This document shows, in pieces, positions 1-11,671 of a DNA stretch of 64,000 bases (the stretch's first letter is position 1; every line of letters begins with the position of its first letter). The DNA is from Lucifuga dentata. Taxonomy: Eukaryota > Chordata > Actinopteri > Ophidiiformes > Bythitidae. A program made the position numbers and the translations under genes. The DNA is taken from positions 1 to 64,000 of the forward strand of contig VXCM01002124.1 of the NCBI GenBank assembly GCA_014773175.1. The letters are read 5' to 3'. A model generated the notes under the pieces. The model was not told the origin of the DNA and made no database searches. It saw nothing but the letters and a program-made list of their open reading frames with translations.

Positions 1-36
<36 letters not shown>

Positions 37-52
37 CACACACATGCAAGAA
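1..52. repeat. CA microsatellite at window edge
   Basis: CA dinucleotide array of at least 33 bp, continuing beyond the window start. Confidence 0.95.
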
Positions 53-205
53 GCAGGCATGCACACACAGAATAGGAGATATTGATTGGTGATAGATAGA
101 GCAGGCCTGGCCTGATAAGGAGGCCATATTTGATGTTTGTTCTAGTGGAAGAGACAGAGATTAAATCACAATGAGCAGCTCGCTCTGTCCTTGGCTTCGT
201 CCCCA

Positions 206-328
206 CCCGAGGCTTTACAGGAGTTTAGGGGTCGAGCTTAAAGGATGACGGGGTGAGGGATTGTGGNCCCGAGGCTTTACAGGAGTTTAGGGGTCGAGCT
301 TAAAGGATGACGGGGTGAGGGATTGTGG
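206..328. other. Gap-joined duplication (assembly)
   Basis: 61-bp copies at 206-266 and 268-328 are identical and separated by one N at 267. The sequence is unique, not a microsatellite, so an unmerged contig overlap is the simplest reading. Confidence 0.9.
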
Positions 329-1876
329 AGAAGGGGCACCCAGACTGCTTAAATCCACTGTGGTAAGAGCCATTGATTAACATGGGCTGTAATGTCATTC
401 AAAAGGTGTGTTTTTGCACATTCAAACGTTTTTCACCATTTTCTGGATTTTTCCTGAAGGGATTTAGATTTTTGTTTTCTCTGTGTGCAGAAAACTGATT
501 GACAGGATCAGAATTTAGTTTTCATCCCCTGTCCATCTGCAGATACCCCTTACAATAGAGTCACGTGTACTTCTAGATGCATGTGAACACCTGGATACAT
601 GCTCTAATTTCACATGTGGCAGCATTTTCCCTTAAGACATGTAGATCCTCCCTTTCTTGTCTCGATGTGTGTTAATCTGCAAAGTTATGACACATGCACT
701 GCTGATAAATCCAAAACACATTTAAATGTTTTCTTCTATTGATTATTACTAAATGACTGTGAACCAAAGCCTGTTTCAGCAACACACTGACCTGAGAGCC
801 CCTTTTACATATGACGAGGATTCAAATCCCAAGTGGAAAACAACGTGTGTATGTAGGAACGGCTGTACATGTTGGCCAGTGTGTGCACGGTCTCGAGGGT
901 CGTGAGATTATGTCGACAAAAGGTGCACCTGGTGCTTTAGATTGAGTTTCTCTCCTCCCCTTCCTCCCCTTCTCCTTCCTCCATCCCCCCGCCATTTCTA
1001 ACATTACCCTGGGACTTTTAAAAGATTAAACTGCAGCTTTTAGAATTGCGCCCCGAAAACAACAACAGCATTAACATCACGAAATACACTTTGAGTGTTT
1101 CCAGTTATTTTACACTCGTGTATAGTGTGTCAGGTCAGATTATTTAGCCCTATGTAACTCGATTGGGTTCTGTTTAGCGAGCGATAAACAGATATACACA
1201 TGCTCAGTTACATAGTGTTAGAGTCACCACAAAACCACATGAGGACTTTAGTATCACAGTGCAACAGTATAAACGTGTCTGGATGCCAAAGAGTAAAGAA
1301 ACCCTTACTTGTTGGTTAATATTCAATATGCAGCTACAATAGAAAACTCATCCAAACCTTTAAACTAAACAGGTCCTCTCTATGTTTTCTCGTTATTGTG
1401 TTAATACTAGTTATTTATTAATCCTGCCAGCACAATCCATTGTATCTCATAGTAAATATATCATGAATATATCAGATTTACTCTGGGATGAAGATTTTTG
1501 CATCACAATGCTCTCATAGAATCCAAGCGAAATGTTAAAGTGAAAAACTTCTATTAGAAAAAACAAGATTTTAAATGACAATGTTTTTTTGTTTGTTTGT
1601 TTGTTTGTTGTTTTTTTTATGACAATGGTTATTGGAGCCACTTAGCAGATTTACTCAAAAAAGTTATGATTTTTACAAAACTTGGTGGAAGTTTTAGTGC
1701 TTTTAGTGCCAGGACTTTAAAAAAAAAGTTATTTGTTAACATTGTGTAATAAGACATTTTTCACTATTTTTGTCAATTTTCTCAAAAGTGATACACCAAA
1801 TATAATAAAAATTGTGTGTAGGCTTGTTCAGCCTTGGCAGATGTGGTGAATGTCCTTCTAGTTATTTATTTAATTA

Positions 1877-1877
1877 A

Positions 1878-1917
<40 letters not shown>
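1877..1917. repeat. ATT trinucleotide array
   Basis: About 13 units of ATT in an AT-rich context. Confidence 0.9.
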
Positions 1918-2054
1918 TATTTTTTTTGCTGTGATAAACTGATTAAATATGATCTACTATATGTGGGTCTGCACATGTTTTTCAGACCACTGAGGCTAAA
2001 GTGCATGAACACATCTCCAGGAGTGGCGTTTCGTGTTCTTCATTCTCTGCTTTT

Positions 2055-2058
<4 letters not shown>

Positions 2059-2093
<35 letters not shown>

Positions 2094-2117
2094 ACACGCG
2101 CGCACAAACACACACAC
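2059..2117. repeat. CA microsatellite with CGCGCG interruption
   Basis: CA units interrupted by AAA and by CGCGCGC: alternating purine-pyrimidine sequence. Confidence 0.9.
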
Positions 2118-2250
2118 GCCATTTTCTTTATATTAGTTTCTTAAAGCCGGTGATACACTAATATATTCACACATACAAACCTGCAAAAAGCTCACATTCA
2201 AGTTTTACTGGTGTGATATTTCAAACATTCATCAAACTTGAAGCACATTT

Positions 2251-2266
2251 GCACACACACACACAC

Positions 2267-2302
<36 letters not shown>

Positions 2303-2329
2303 NCTCTCACACTCTCTCTCTCTCTCTCT
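2251..2329. repeat. Compound CA/CT microsatellite
   Basis: CA units followed by two CT blocks, with an N at 2303. Confidence 0.9.
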
Positions 2330-2802
2330 GCATTCCTCTCTCGGCCCCTCACTCCCTGAACATGTATTTGTGAGCAGAGCTATAGAATCAGCTGTGTGTG
2401 TGTGTGTACATTTGTGCATTTGTGTGGATCGCACGTAATACCACTCTTCACACACACACTCATGCACCACAGACCTTACTCACCCCACCCCCAACCCCCA
2501 CCCCTGGCCCAGGGGTCTCCAGCCTGCATAATAAATGAGTCTTGCTGATAGGTGGAGGAACAGGAGAGGGTAAGGGATCTCACACACACACACACACACA
2601 CACACACATAAGTCAGTACCATTAAGCAGCCTGGGTCTTTACCGTGTCCAATACACCTACAACTAATTTAAGCCCCCTTAGGAATCTTATACAGGAATTT
2701 ATATAACCTCCACTGCAGTGTCCTTGAGCAAGGCACATATCCCCCAGCAAGTTGTGGAGCTGTTCATTGGAGAACACTACAGGTTCTATTGGGCAACCTC
2801 CT

Positions 2803-2847
<45 letters not shown>
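2803..2847. repeat. GT microsatellite
   Basis: About 22 GT units. Confidence 0.95.
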
Positions 2848-2850
<3 letters not shown>

Positions 2851-2928
2851 TCACACTAAACTCAAATTTCTCAGCAAGACATCAATGGGAAATAGTTTAT
2901 AGTGTTTTTCCTCTGTCATGTCACGGAC

Positions 2929-2930
<2 letters not shown>

Positions 2931-2968
<38 letters not shown>

Positions 2969-2978
2969 CATTTTACAN

Positions 2979-3016
<38 letters not shown>

Positions 3017-3025
3017 CATTTTACA
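2931..3025. other. Gap-joined duplication in CA repeat (assembly)
   Basis: A CA array ending CAAACTCATTTTACA occurs twice, about 46 bp each, around the N at 2978. The unique AAACTCATTTTACA tail shows this is not just a long microsatellite. Confidence 0.8.
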
Positions 3026-4079
3026 TCTCTCGACCAGCCATCACCAACCAGATATAATTTTTTAATAATATAGACCTCAGATGTAGACCATGTTAAAAGT
3101 AATTATCAGTAATGATCCACCGCTGACTGATCTATTTTTACCTGATAATCAAACCAGATCTCATCTCAGAGCTATGTCCTGTCACATTCATTATAACCCC
3201 ACAAGATTACATTCATCTCTGTCACAGCACCTGTCCCTATAATGGTGCTTCATCCTGCAGCAGAGTCCACGATATATACAAGAAAATACATAAAAAGACA
3301 ATATCTGGTATTGTCTTTTTTTCCATATTTATTTATTTATGGTTTGTGATATTTATGAAAATTTTTCAGGAGAATGCATTATGTTCGTTTTTGTCTTTAT
3401 GTGGTTGTGTTATGAATTTTGTTTAACAATTTATTCATTTTAGCTTTTATTCTACATATATTTTAGGTCTAATGGATACTCTGTCTACTATAAAATATGT
3501 AACTTACTCTACTTTTGATTTTGTCAATAAAAGTCATCTGTTTTGTTCAATTTCAGGTTTATCATACTCCTTTTAGAGGCAAACTATGTTACAAACGACA
3601 AATTGATTTTTTCACAATTTAATGCCTTTCCTGGTCGGTCTTCAAAAGAAAATAGCCCGGATGTTACCATATAGGGCACTAACATTACGTAAAATCTATA
3701 TATGATATGTAACCAGAAGCTCAAAATAAGCCATGATAATAATTTAAGTTACAAAAAAAAAAAAAAAAAAANAAAAAAAAAAAAAAAAAACATAAATTGG
3801 TCAAAATAAGACCCCTCCTATTTAATTTATTATAGGGAGATTATAAGGACGCCATAAGAAATTTAGATTTTTTTTTTTCTTTTTTTTACGTAGGTAAAGT
3901 AACACTTCAATATGGAAACTCACTCCACACAAAGCTATAATAATATTTTATGAATATTACAAACACCACAGTATTTACAAATAATATTCAGTAGAATCTT
4001 AAATTTTACTTCTTGTTACTAAGGGAAAATTAGGAAATTTGATATAATTTTTAAAATAATTTGGGTCACCGTGTATTCG

Positions 4080-4400
4080 GTGAATCAGCAGCGGCGCTGA
4101 GCTAAATGCTGCATTTCCCTTTTCAAAGGGGAAAAGCAGCAAAAGCTCCACAAAACCACCGAATCTGCGCCCTCCACCGCTGAATTAATGAACATGTTCG
4201 TACCGTCGTACAGTGCAGCTTTCCCCCCGCCTGTGTGCCTGTCTGCCGTATTCAGAGAAGTCTCCTCCCGCTGGCTGTGGGAGCCGCAGGTAGCGGGGCG
4301 CGGACGGCTCTCTGCCCGCGCAGAGCTTCACTCCGCCCGGCAGACAGGCGGACCAGGAGCCGCTGAGTGCCGGGAAACAAAGACCGCGGCGATACAAAGT
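4080..4400. promoter_or_regulatory. Isolated CpG-rich patch, candidate regulatory element
   Basis: About 320 bp with many CpG dinucleotides (for example GCGGGGCGCGGACGG and CCGCGGCGATAC) in otherwise AT-rich DNA. It has GAATTAATGAA-type homeodomain-like motifs at both sides of the core (about 4182 and 4408) and an imperfect hairpin at 4108-4140. It could be an enhancer, an unannotated promoter or a 5' exon. No protein was recognised. Confidence 0.35.
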
Positions 4401-4614
4401 TTATATGAATTAATGAATGAACTACACCTCACGGATTTTATTATTAAAATTATATTTTATTACTAATTCACTATCCAGTTTATATTTATTTATTTATTTA
4501 TGGTTTGAGTTATTTATGAAAAAAAGCGAAAGAATCCTCTCAAACCGTTCAAAATAACAAACAGGATGTGTAGGCCTAGGTGTGTAGGTTTTTGCAAGTT
4601 CCCCTCAATAAGGA

Positions 4615-4621
4615 GATAGAT

Positions 4622-4684
<63 letters not shown>
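4615..4684. repeat. GATA tetranucleotide array
   Basis: About 16 units of GATA/TAGA. Confidence 0.95.
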
Positions 4685-4685
<1 letters not shown>

Positions 4686-4759
4686 TGGCCACTGTTCTAC
4701 AAATAGTTGAAATGCTGAAAGATAAAACTGCAACAAGTAACAATAAAAAGAGGTGTAGG

Positions 4760-4803
<44 letters not shown>

Positions 4804-5164
4804 GTCAATATCACTATTGGGTTTATCTGGTCTCCTATAAGGACTTAGTGTGGACAGACAATTCTCACTGACTCATTAACACACAGACACACACATACAC
4901 ACACACACACACACTTCTGTCATGCAAATAAAAAAAAATGATCAAGATATTTAGTTAATCTATTTGCTCCATTTTGTGTACTCCTCTAATTTATACATTG
5001 TTCTGTTTTCACATTTTTGTTTCTTTATTTGTAAACCACTTTGCATTAACTTTATAAAATTTTATGAAATGCCATATTTTTCTCCACAATACTTTGCTTG
5101 TTTTATTTCACTTTTTACAACTTTTATGGCAGGCAAATGAATGTAGAAAAACAGACAGATAGCC

Positions 5165-5169
5165 TGTGT

Positions 5170-5212
<43 letters not shown>

Positions 5213-5221
5213 TGTGTGTGT
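5165..5221. repeat. GT microsatellite
   Basis: GT array with two GTAT interruptions. Confidence 0.93.
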
Positions 5222-5353
5222 CAGGATGGTGACAGAGGAGTGTCACTTAGCAGAAGAATATGAGCTGTCTGAGAATGAAGAGGGATGAGGCTGAATCCTG
5301 CTGCTTCTCACCACCATTATCCTACAGGAGAGAGATCTGTGGGGGGCAGGAGT

Positions 5354-5418
<65 letters not shown>
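5354..5418. repeat. Compound CA/GA microsatellite
   Basis: About 16 CA units directly followed by about 16 GA units. Confidence 0.95.
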
Positions 5419-5419
<1 letters not shown>

Positions 5420-5955
5420 CTGTGTGCCCTGGGAATCTCCTCAGCTGTTTCCTTAACACTAAATTTCGCAAACAATGCAGTTTTCAGTGGAAAAAAAAAG
5501 TATTTTATTTTTTGTTGCTGCATTAAATGCCTGAAGTTAGAATTAAATTATTTTTTTCACTCCACAAAGCTAAAATTGTAATTTATCCTACTGCTCAACT
5601 ATTAACTGAACAGTAAATACAACATGAAAACTTCACATTACTTCACACACACAAACTTACTATCTGTGTAGTTATGGGGACGGGGGGCATTGGGTGGGGT
5701 GGGATCCCAAGGTGGCAAGAATTGCAAAGGGGGCCATGCGGGAGGGGGTCATCCATGGGACAAGCCCAGTTGGGTGGGGAGGACTGGGATGGTAAGATCC
5801 ATGTTTTTTTGTTTTTTTTTTTGAAAAGTAAAAAAAGTTCAGCAATACAAATCACAGCTTTTGAAATACGTCAGTTTGTATCTGTGCTTTTACACTTCTG
5901 CTGAGTCTGAGCCAGTATGAGTGTTTTCTAGAAACTTTCTGCCACCATTGGTTAT

Positions 5956-6332
5956 GACCTCCACCAAGCAGGTTATGTGACCACCAACTGTTTGTTAGTT
6001 AGCTTGTTTATCTGTTGTTAGTAGGATATCTTGAAAAGTTATGGAGGAAAAGATATGGATGAAATTTGGGGGACAGATAGAGATAATGATTACATTTTGG
6101 ACATGGTCCAGATCATATTCTAAATCCAGGATCCAGAAGACATTTTTGGCGTCCTAGCTCAAACAGATTCTGATAATGACAATTTGATTTGCTGGCATGA
6201 ATTACTGAAGCTTGATAAAATGTTTGACATAAATCCAGATAATTTTTGGGTGATAAATACTGAGACTTTGAGTGGTGGGAGTTTTTTTTTTATTGAGGAT
6301 TTTGTCAGCCTTGGCAGGGGTATGCACTCTGG
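5956..6332. mobile_element. Widespread fish repeat (ACCTCCACCAAG...GGTATGCACTCT type)
   Basis: Begins GACCTCCACCAAGCAGGTTA, continues GTTTGTTAGTTAGCTTGTTT, AAAAGTTATGGAGG, GATGAAATTTGGGGG, GGTCCAGATCATATTC and GGATCCAGAAGA, and ends CCTTGGCAGGGGTATGCACT. The ends are roughly inverted (CCACCAAG / CTTGGCAGG). This is a highly characteristic dispersed element of aquatic animals as I remember it. Non-coding. Confidence 0.7.
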
Positions 6333-7053
6333 GAAATTAAGGTATTTGTTTGGTTATATTATCAAACTTTTAGAGAACGTCTCCTTTCCTCTTCCTCCTC
6401 CTCATCCTTTCCTGGCTCTAAACACCTGCTGGATCTGGTTCCACTCGGCTCCGGATCAGGGCCCCTGGCAGCTGACTGCAGGTTTCTGGCCAGGATGAAG
6501 CGTTCTAACAGCAGCCACTCTGTGATGAATTACATGGCATCACTTTGCACACCAGTGGCTGCTTCTAATGGTTTATTACATCATGGCCTCTCTCAGCTTT
6601 ATTGCTCTCTGCTCTCTCTCCATCTCTCTTTGAGGCTGAGGTCTAATTAAATAATTTAGTTGAATTACCAAACATATGTTCAACCTGTGTAGGAATTACT
6701 CATGGCACTTGCTTAACTTGTTTTACGGTTTTGCTTTCATTTGTGATGTCTGAGCTGTATTGATTTTATTCAGTGTGTAAAATATGAACATAACAGAAAT
6801 ATGAGAATGGATGAAATTAATTAGCGGCTGCAATCTGCACTGAATTAAAACCCTCTCAACTATTAAAAAAGTGCAATTTTAAACCAATATTAAAGGATAG
6901 CAAACAGGAAATTGGTATTTGTAGTGAGTGAGCAGCCACAGCAGCTCACCGCTTCTGAAGCCACAGTTATCTGCCCTACATTTGTCTAATCATCCAGGGC
7001 TTAACCCTCCTGCTGGCCTGCTATCTGTTGTGTGTGTTTGACTAAGGGGGGGG

Positions 7054-7054
7054 N

Positions 7055-7093
<39 letters not shown>
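7054..7093. repeat. GA microsatellite
   Basis: About 19 GA units following a G-run with an N at 7054. Confidence 0.9.
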
Positions 7094-7096
<3 letters not shown>

Positions 7097-8463
7097 TGTC
7101 TCCTAACATCAGGGCTTAGCAGCGTTTTGACTTTTTGATCAGGCACCAGTCGGGCAGCACACAGGGGTCCTCCATCAGATGGTAAACCCTCCCACCCCTA
7201 GGGAGGGTTTCTGGGTGTGATCGATGATGGCCAGCTCTGCCCTGTGTGTGTGTGCGTGTGTGTGTGTGTGTGTGTGTAGGAGGGTGGTCGTGGTGGCATT
7301 AAGGGGAGTGAAGGGAGGAAGCGCTGAAAGCATATAAAAGAAAAAGGTCCTGGGTGATGGTAGTGTGTGTGTGTGTGTGTGTNGGTGGGGGGGCACAGTG
7401 AGAGAGGGATATGAGGGGTGAGTGAGCAAGTAGTTGGGTAAAGAGAGGAGAAAAGGGAAGAGGGGGTTGCTGTATTGAATGCAGGTTAGATTGTGTGTGT
7501 GTGTGTGTGTGAATTGTGTGTGGTGGGGGCATTCAAAACTCCTGGAGGGGGTGGGGATGTATTTTAGGGGTGCAGGAGGAAAGTGAGCTTTTAATTGCCA
7601 GGGCAGAAGCAGATGTAGCAGAATGGTGCCCCCCACGTCCACACACACACATGCACACGTTTCTTGGCAGCTGGAAGTCATCAGGTGGAGGTGTGTGTGC
7701 GTGTTTGTTAGAACAGGGTTGCTTTAAGATGTTGAGATCTCAGAACTGCGATCACTCTGCTACCTTTTACTGGTAACAGAAGCATCAACACAGGATTCCT
7801 GCAGAGTTCCTCTATTGTCACCTTCCTGTTCAGACAGCTTAGAAGTTTCAATTAAATCTTCGTCTAAATTTATACTAAATTTAGTTCTCAAGATTGATGT
7901 TTAAGTGCACTTATTAACTGGATAAATCTGATAAATGCCCAGCAAATTAGGTATCATATTTTCCTGTTTACACTATGTTACATTTTAGTCCAGCAATCAG
8001 CTATTTAATATTTATAACATTAAATAAGCATTTCTTGTCCACATGAACAGGCACATCTCTATTTTTAAATGTTTTTCAAGTAGATATTATATATAAATTT
8101 TGACATTTTCTCAGATCTTAATCCTTATTTGAATATTATTTTCAATATTTTACGCTAATACACAATATTAAGATGACATATATACAAGAAGATCTTTATG
8201 ACATATTGTATGTCTGCCTGTATTGTGCTCAAAAATTTTGGATTATTGCCTTTTTTAATGTTGTATCTTTCATTTTCATTGTCATTCATTTAGGTGATCA
8301 GTCAATGATTGTTTTTATTGCTGAAATGAAGGATATAGTTTTAATAGTAGATATTGCTGTGCTAATGTACAAACTGTTACTAAAGGAGGGACTAATAAAG
8401 TTACGAGGGTAAAAAAAATAAAATGTGTAGAAGAAAAAAAATGTTTTTGTATGGATTAATGTG

Positions 8464-8550
8464 AGTGGAAAAAGGGGGTTAAAGGGAGAAAAAAGAAAAA
8501 AGGGGAGAAAATTAAAAGGAAGATGGGGAATTAAGGGTTAAAGGGAATAA
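8464..8550 (+). repeat. Polypurine tract
   Basis: Nearly 90 bp composed almost only of A and G, with a few T. GGTTAAAGGGA recurs at both ends. Low-complexity and potentially triplex-forming. Confidence 0.7.
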
Positions 8551-8999
8551 ATTAGTCCATGATTTGTGTTTTTTTTTTTAATGGTGGTTGTCTTCAGTTG
8601 ATGTAATATTGTTAATACATAAAATATTTACTGTGCAATATGGATGTATAGCATGTAAAAAATTTTTGACAAAATTTACATTTTCCTCTCATTCTAAAAA
8701 TGCATTTGTTGTGATGACAAATTTTAAGAAAAGTGGAAAACCTTTCCTTAATACCTTCATGTTTTAGGATATTTAATAACAATTCTGCTAACAATGGCTC
8801 AGTAGAATTTTGCAATTTAATTTACAAATGAAAAAAAATCAGTGTGCAATGTATTTGCTGTTTCCACATCCACAGGGAAAAGAACACGCGTGTTACTTCA
8901 CCCAGTGATTTTTTTTTATTTTTGGTGTTTTCAAATCTCCCATCTTTTCCAGTCGTACAAAATTGATCCAAACAAATGTGTTTACACATGAAATCATGA

Positions 9000-11041
9000 T
9001 GCAGAGCATAGAAAACGGTGCAAAACTTAAAAACAAACAAAAATGTCCCTGCACATATAAAAATAAATTAATACTTTGTGTGTCCAGTCACTGTCCACCT
9101 ATTTGTCTGATTCTAGGATTCACACACACAAACTGAGGCTTCATTGGCTTTCCTTCACACCAGCACGGCCAATCACAACCACTTATGTACACCAACGGCC
9201 AATGAGAAATATCTATGTACACTTCACGAGGTAAAAACTGTGCCACACGCTTTCTTCCCCTACAAACAGCTATATACAGCCACACTGCCCATCAGCCAAC
9301 GCTCAAGTAGTATTTTAGCTTTCAAACACAGAAATGAAGTCATTAAAAAGGTTTACAGCAAAATTTGACTGTACGGAATAAACAAAATTTTACACAGTAG
9401 TAGTACAAAATGGGCTTTTAAAATATATCATCTTACACCCATTACACAAATAAACCCCAAATAAATAAAAAGCACAAAACGTTAGCTTTGATATTAAGAG
9501 AATGTAGCAGAATGACATTTCCTGGTTTTATTAAAGAAACGGCATGTTTCGACTGACGTGACCAAGCGTTTTGTCATTTCTTGCCTTAGCAATGCAGCTT
9601 AATTACCAGTAGTGTTGTGAGAACAGGCTGGCTGACAGGGACGCAGGTAAAAAAGGAAAACAGATTCCAACTTCCTCCCCCCTTGGCCTCAGGCACTTGG
9701 GTTTGGACCCTGATTGGCCTGACTCCTGTGGGTTTTTTACTGGCCGCTGCTTTTGGCCCGTAGGTCCTGATAGGCTGGTCCTGCGTGAGAGGTAGGTGCA
9801 GCAGGGGGCTCAATCAGGAAGATGTAATGTTTTCTGTACAGAGCCGCAGGGCGACACCAACAGCTCTGTTTCTGCATAATTCTTCTGTGTCAGGCTGTGG
9901 ATCGATGCGATTGCTTTTTTTTTTTTTTTTTTTTTAACATTTCACTTCGTTGAGTGCGCCCCCTGGATCTGGCCCAGAGAAGATACAAGGCTTCTGTGGT
10001 GACCATAAGAGACTCGGCTCACTGACGTTAATGTTTCCACACAAACGGAGTGACAGAGACACAGAGAAATGCCCATGACACATTTTAGTGCATATGTCTG
10101 CTAACCTGACATCATTTATACTGTCCTTTAACCCAATTCATCTGGTCATCCAATATCATTAAACCCAAAAATTAGGTTGTTTTTTTTTTTTTTTGNTTTT
10201 TTTTTTTTTTTGGGCTATTTAACCCAATTTATTTTTAGAAATGTTTTGAATAATTTTCACAAGCCTCTCGCACGCGTATTCCCCTCTGAACGGCTGTGAG
10301 ACACATTAAATATACATCTGCTGTTGCTGAGTCCTGTGGTAGGGAATTGTATTTTTTTGTTTTAGTTTTCTTTTACACTTGTAGTTCCGTGTGCACGACT
10401 CTGGTTCGCTGAGGCCCCTGAGAGAGTGAAATAACAGAGAGAGCAGACTGGGATGAGGATGTGGGGGAGCAATGAGAGAAAATGCTGGGGAAACAAAAGG
10501 AGGGAGAAGGAAACGGAGCAAGAATGTGACACGGCAACAAGAGAGAGAAAGAAACAAAGAATGAGGAACACAGACCACAGACAAAAATAAGTGAGAAATT
10601 AAAAGAAAATATAAGATTCTGGGGAAGTTTTTGATCAACTGGCCCGTTCAGAAAAGAGAACAGAGACACCATGTGACCCTAATACCTCCTGATACATATG
10701 AACACTAACACACACTAAGTTGATGAGTGATATAAAGTGAAAAGCATTATCTCAGTGTTAATAGAGAACCTGAAGCAGCATCAAAGACAATTAGATGCAA
10801 ATAAATAATTTTTTAGGGAAGTAAAAATTTACAAGATATTGCATAAAAAAAACTGATTAGCTCAACTAAATGAGAGACTAAAAGCTAAAAAAAATTTCTC
10901 ATCTCCTGTCACTCAACACAGCATGTGCTAACGTGTTAGCGTGCAGCAAGGAAACATCACGAGGGCGATTCTGCTGTCAACGTTCTGATCAATGAACAGC
11001 AAAGTTGACTGACGAGCTAACCTCCCCAAAACGCTGCATAA

Positions 11042-11074
<33 letters not shown>
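9000..11074 (-). other. Probable mllt10 3' UTR and flank
   Basis: Follows the last coding exon. On the minus strand AATAAA signals occur at 10228-10233 and 9527-9532, so the transcript may end in this interval. It also contains a degenerate AACCCAA-type repeat near 10.13-10.24 kb, poly-T runs, and a CCAAT-rich patch at 9142-9210. No coding sequence was recognised. Confidence 0.4.
10127..10240. repeat. AACCCAA-type fish repeat fragment
   Basis: AACCCAATTC, TTAAACCCAAAAATTAGGTT, a poly-T run broken by an N at 10196, then GGGCTATTTAACCCAATTT. Alternating AACCCA and its complement is typical of a common fish interspersed repeat. Family not assigned. Confidence 0.4.
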
Positions 11075-11075
11075 N

Positions 11076-11292
11076 CAGCCTTCTCAGCCAGCCGTGGTTT
11101 CTGAGCCCCCGAGGTGTGTGTGTCGGCGTGTGTGTGCTGCAGCGCCAGGAAGGGGTTGGCGGTGATGGCGCCTTGGCCCTGGCTCTGGGCGGCGGGCAGC
11201 AGGTTGTTGGAGGAGGAGAGGGACTGCAGCTGTTGGAGGTCCTGCTGCTGCTGCTGCTGCATGAGCTGGTAGAGCAACACATGCTGCTGCTC
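11076..11292 (-). CDS. mllt10: mllt10 exon 20 (last visible, no stop)
   Basis: Residues 990-1061. EQQHVLLYQLMQQQQQQ, DLQQLQSLSSSNNLLP, then TANPFLALQHTHADTHTSG and KPRLAEKA. Compare YQLMQ, INNLLAG, TTNPFLTI and ARLSDK of AF10. A CAG run gives the polyglutamine. Acceptor CCCCCAG|GAG after a CT microsatellite. The sequence stops at the N (11075) followed by a poly-A/T run, so the final residues and stop codon are not visible. Confidence 0.9.
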
Positions 11293-11301
11293 CTGGGGGA
11301 G

Positions 11302-11342
<41 letters not shown>

Positions 11343-11636
11343 GAAAAAGCAGAGAGAGGACATGTAGAGGGAGAGAAGGAAGGTGTAAAGGAAATGGGAT
11401 GGGAAAGAAAGAGGAGAAAAGTGGGGTCAGAAGGAGGAAAAGCAAGGAGGAAGAGGAGATGAGAAAGAGAGGAAAGGAAACAGGTTAGGAGAGAACAAGG
11501 GGGAGCAGAGGAAGAAAAGTTAATTAGCCTTTGTTTTTTTTTTACAGGTTGATTTAGGAGGGTGTCCAAAGATAATTGTAGCTCAGTGTCTGTATGTGTT
11601 TAAGTGTAGCTGGAAACAGCTGTAGGATATCAGTCA

Positions 11637-11671
<35 letters not shown>

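Larger units (their letters stand above)
1..8999. other. Intergenic 3' flank, no gene recognised
   Basis: About 9 kb of AT-rich, microsatellite-dense DNA. Short open stretches here are microsatellite translations or random, and none resembles a protein I know. I looked on the plus strand for the end of dnajc1, the tail-to-tail neighbour of MLLT10 in human as I recall, and saw nothing convincing. Notable contents are listed separately: a repeat at 5956-6332, a CpG-rich patch at 4080-4400 and a polypurine tract at 8464-8550. Confidence 0.6.

Noticed and set aside
4188..4466. Opposed open frames in the CpG-rich patch
   Set aside because: Both strands are open only because of high GC content. 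No recognisable protein, and no splice sites that fit.
8173..8412. 79-residue plus-strand frame
   Set aside because: Hydrophobic, AT-rich and without recognisable domain or splice context; probably random.
1..9000. Search for the 3' end of dnajc1
   Set aside because: Expected from human gene order, but no segment resembling its C-terminal SANT-type region was seen.
11005..11569. Several overlapping frames around the polyglutamine exon
   Set aside because: Only one minus frame matches AF10 and fits the exon 19-20 junction. The others are translations of CAG and CT repeats.
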